A DNA stretch of 6,815 bases, taken from NCBI GenBank assembly GCA_934216375.1, contig CAKQBP010000075.1, positions 1 through 6,815 of the forward strand, in the 5' to 3' direction. The notes beneath the pieces were generated by a model, which saw only the letters and a list, made by a program, of their open reading frames with translations, was not told where the DNA came from and ran no database searches. Both the position numbers and the translations under genes were made by a program. Below are positions 5,448 to 6,815 of the stretch, piece by piece. Each line of letters begins with the position of its first letter. Position 1 is the first letter of the stretch. Source of the DNA: an uncultured Veillonella sp. (GTDB taxonomy: Bacteria > Bacillota > Negativicutes > Veillonellales > Veillonellaceae).

Positions 5448-5884
5448 TAGACCAAAATAGTATTTTCGTAGTTGGTGCTAATTATTTAATTGACCAATTC
5501 GAAAGTAAATTTGGAAACTCCAAAATCACTAATGTATCCTTCAAAACTCAAGGTAAAACTGCCATCTATGAAGTAGCTGGTTTTAATACTAGTGGTGCTC
5601 ATTCTATGACTCTAGATGTGGCTACTGGTAATGTAACGGATGGTAATCCTAAAGCATATGATGCATCTATGGAAGCTAGTGCTATTGATGCTGGAACAGT
5701 AATACCTCCACATGTGGCAATTAATGCAGCTTTCGTACAGTCTGGCAAGGTAGCGACTGGTATTAATGCGTGGTCTCTTGCTAATCAAAATGGTAAACCA
5801 CTATATACCATAGAATTCCATGATGCACAAAATAAACCGATATCCGTTGTATTGGATGCTAAAACAGGGACGGTAGCAAAATAA
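5387..5884 (+). CDS. C-terminal frame of the split gene: two PepSY-like repeats
   Basis: This is the continuation of the gene starting at 4827, read in the -1 frame. It encodes about 165 residues. A short polar stretch rich in S, Q and T comes first. The first PepSY-like unit starts at IFVVGANYLIDQF (compare AAIVGANGLLNAF in the paralog). The second starts at VIPPHVAINAAFVQ (compare ILPPAAVVNFAYAQ) and ends in VVLDAKTGTVAK. The first ATG in this frame is at 5606, but it lies in the middle of the first unit and has no binding site, so it is not a believable start. The piece is intact to its stop at 5882-5884, with no further lesions. That argues for a recent or reversible change, or a sequencing error, rather than long-standing decay. 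Confidence 0.8.
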   Translation, partial: KKNSKSRKSQPSTTNQQEGVVDQNSIFVVGANYLIDQFESKFGNSKITNVSFKTQGKTAIYEVAGFNTSGAHSMTLDVATGNVTDGNPKAYDASMEASAIDAGTVIPPHVAINAAFVQSGKVATGINAWSLANQNGKPLYTIEFHDAQNKPISVVLDAKTGTVAK

Positions 5885-5941
5885 GTTGATCTCCTATTCT
5901 ATAGCGCTGTAAAGCAAACCCTTTCAAAAACGAACACTAAG

Positions 5942-6044
5942 CACTCAAAACTATACACACATAACATAAATACACTTACACACACATACACAACACACAA
6001 AAACACACACAATAAACAACACACACAATAAACAATTACACACA
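5942..6044 (+). other. 103-nt G-free A/C-rich tract, possible Rho-utilisation site
   Basis: From 5942 to 6044 the plus strand contains no G and consists mostly of A and C in CA-type runs. RNA from this strand would be unstructured, C-bearing and G-free, which is the known character of Rho loading (rut) sites. It lies just downstream of a gene with no immediate hairpin terminator. The CA/TG alternation also has Z-DNA potential. Function is inference. Confidence 0.4.
6003..6034 (+). repeat. Exact 16-bp tandem repeat, two copies
   Basis: The unit ACACACACAATAAACA occurs at 6003-6018 and again at 6019-6034 without a mismatch. It lies inside the G-free tract and probably arose by slippage. Confidence 0.85.
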
Positions 6045-6105
6045 GCCCTCTGGATTGGATAGATAAACATTGACTCTCTCCTATGCCATCTATCGTTCAG
6101 AGGGC
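6045..6105. other. Two-part stem-loop within the intergenic element
   Basis: GCCCTCTG (6045-6052) pairs with CAGAGGGC (6098-6105), and inside it GATAGAT (6058-6064) pairs with ATCTATC (6088-6094). The two stems are separated by a small asymmetric internal loop and capped by a 23-base loop. No U-tract follows, so it is not a normal terminator. The nested pairing suggests a folded RNA. Confidence 0.55.
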
Positions 6106-6107
6106 CC

Positions 6108-6158
6108 CTTATGAATTGTGGTTCCCTCCGAATCATAAGATTATATACTTGGTATATA
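6108..6158. other. Pair of further hairpins within the intergenic element
   Basis: CTTATGA (6108-6114) pairs with TCATAAG (6133-6139). TATATAC (6142-6148) pairs with GTATATA (6152-6158) around a 3-base loop. They follow closely on the stem-loop ending at 6105, so three stems lie side by side within about 115 bases. Confidence 0.4.
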
Positions 6159-6215
6159 TACTCTCTCTCACAATAAGAACGTAACTGCTTTACAGCACGC
6201 TGGGTATAGGAGAGC

Positions 6216-6268
6216 AAGAAAGCCCGTATCACATGTAGACTTCTACATGTGATACGGGCTTTCTTTAT
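6216..6268. terminator. Strong 23-bp bidirectional terminator hairpin
   Basis: Positions 6216-6238 pair perfectly with 6243-6265 around a 4-base loop (ACTT). The core is AGCCCGTATCACATGTAG, with A/T-rich outer pairs. It lies 14 bases beyond the stop of the minus-strand alr gene and is well placed to end it. On the plus strand it is followed by T-rich sequence and would end any RNA coming from the PepSY gene or the intergenic element. Confidence 0.85.
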
Positions 6269-6278
6269 TTTACATAGG

Positions 6279-6815
6279 TTAAATATATTGTCGTGGTACG
6301 CGCTCTGAGAATCCACAAAAGATTTCATAAGGAATTGTAGAAGCAAGGGCTGCAATTTCTAAAGCAGAAATACTTTCATGCCCTTGAGACCCTAGAAGCA
6401 CCACCTTATCGCCAGGCTTTACCGTGATTGTATCCGGAACAGAAACCATGAATTGATCCATACAAATACGACCTACTACGGGACAACGAGTGCCATGAAT
6501 CAGTACGGTGCCCCGATTGGATAAACTACGAGGGTAGCCATCCGCATAGCCTACAGGGATAGTAGCAATTGTCATTGGCTCAGTTGTGATATAGGTAGAT
6601 CCATATCCAATGCCTTCGCCAGCAGGGATATGTTGTACATGAACAACTTCACTATGGAAAGATAAAACAGGTTTTAAGCCCAATCGATTTGGCACATCAA
6701 GGGATGGCATGATACCGTATTGAATAATACCAGGACGAGCATCTGTAAATAAACTGTCTTTGACAGATAAGAGCCCTGCACTGTTGGCGAGGGAGAAACG
6801 GTAATCTGCTTCTGG
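6279..6815 (-). CDS. alr: Alanine racemase, C-terminal half (partial at window edge)
   Basis: The visible 178 residues are the C-terminal half of a pyridoxal-phosphate-dependent alanine racemase. This enzyme interconverts L- and D-alanine in the cytoplasm to supply D-Ala for peptidoglycan. The family is usually about 370 residues; the N-terminal barrel with the PLP-binding lysine lies beyond position 6815. Numbering from the edge, visible signatures are ANSAG (10-14), RPG (27-29) and a KPV..F..EV..V..IPAGEGIGYG segment (about 48-72). They continue with GYADGYPR (89-96), which holds the catalytic tyrosine of the second domain, and GRICMDQFM (115-123). The C-terminus is the typical RVPRQYI. The frame is open and undamaged to TAA (complement of 6279-6281), followed by the hairpin at 6216-6265. 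An ATG at 6708-6710 is internal, not a start. Confidence 0.96.
   Translation of the reverse strand, partial: PEADYRFSLANSAGLLSVKDSLFTDARPGIIQYGIMPSLDVPNRLGLKPVLSFHSEVVHVQHIPAGEGIGYGSTYITTEPMTIATIPVGYADGYPRSLSNRGTVLIHGTRCPVVGRICMDQFMVSVPDTITVKPGDKVVLLGSQGHESISALEIAALASTIPYEIFCGFSERVPRQYI

Larger units (their letters stand above)
5886..6217. repeat. Intergenic element bounded by 31/32-nt inverted repeats
   Basis: The left arm 5886-5916 and the inverted right arm 6186-6217 match at about 26 positions. They share TTG, TCTCCTAT, AGCG and the ten-base CTGTAAAGCA, with small gaps. The left arm begins 1 base after the stop codon of the PepSY gene, and the right arm overlaps the base of the terminator at 6216-6265. 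Inside are a G-free tract, a tandem repeat and three hairpins. It could be a small non-autonomous mobile element, a structured RNA or a folded 3' untranslated region. No transposase gene or clear target-site duplication is seen. The segment 5885-6278 contains no credible protein gene. Confidence 0.55.

Noticed and set aside
5606..5884. Independent 92-residue gene starting at ATG 5606
   Set aside because: The start lies inside a PepSY-like unit whose first half is encoded upstream in the same frame, and no binding site precedes it. It is the end of the split gene.
5942..6044. CRISPR-like repetition in the CA-rich tract
   Set aside because: There are no regularly spaced repeats with unique spacers, only low-complexity CA runs and one 16-bp tandem duplication.
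5886..6217. Complete insertion sequence
   Set aside because: There is no transposase frame and no clear target-site duplication. Only the inverted ends fit, so I report it as an unclassified element.
6045..6268. Possible riboswitch or T-box leader for alr
   Set aside because: The structures lie downstream of alr on its minus strand, not in its leader, and no specifier or T-box consensus is visible.
5951..6355. Minus-strand open frame of 134 codons ending in Val/Cys runs
   Set aside because: It crosses the 23-bp terminator and overlaps the alr 3' end. Its C-terminal VCVCV pattern is only the CA/TG tract translated.

Overview
The window looks like chromosomal sequence from a low-GC member of the Firmicutes lineage, most plausibly a Negativicute of the Veillonella type. 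This placement is an inference from the AT-rich composition, strong AGGAGG-type ribosome binding sites, the gene mix and the protein style; no rRNA or marker gene is present to prove it.

Layout, left to right. Positions 1-219 carry the 3' end of an unidentified gene that appears broken by a single-base frameshift. Positions 268-2625 hold three consecutive plus-strand genes for small polytopic membrane proteins of about 210-227 residues. The first and third resemble the Yip1 family and look like relatives; the second is more divergent. Each is followed by its own intrinsic terminator, so the trio is a cluster of separately transcribed genes rather than one simple operon. A convergent minus-strand gene (2682-3587) encodes a cysteine-rich protein of the FliB / flagellin lysine-N-methylase family and shares a bidirectional terminator with the third membrane-protein gene.

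Next come two plus-strand genes for exported PepSY-like proteins. The first (3748-4311) is a compact signal-peptide protein with two PepSY-like repeats. The second (4827-5884) has the same two repeats but carries a long Pro/Thr/Ala-rich and then Lys/Glu-rich linker between signal peptide and repeats. Its reading frame is split at a run of nine adenines (5386-5394), and a -1 slip or one extra A would restore a protein of about 352 residues. This gives three candidate explanations: phase variation, transcriptional or ribosomal slippage, or a sequencing error.

The stretch 5885-6278 has no gene but is highly structured. It has 31/32-nt imperfect inverted repeats at its ends (5886-5916 and 6186-6217), a 103-nt tract without a single G, a 16-bp tandem repeat and several nested hairpins, and it runs into a 23-bp terminator hairpin (6216-6265). 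The window ends in the C-terminal half of a minus-strand alanine racemase gene (alr). The most interesting items are the A9-split PepSY gene and this structured intergenic element. No CRISPR array, tRNA, rRNA or transposase gene was seen.
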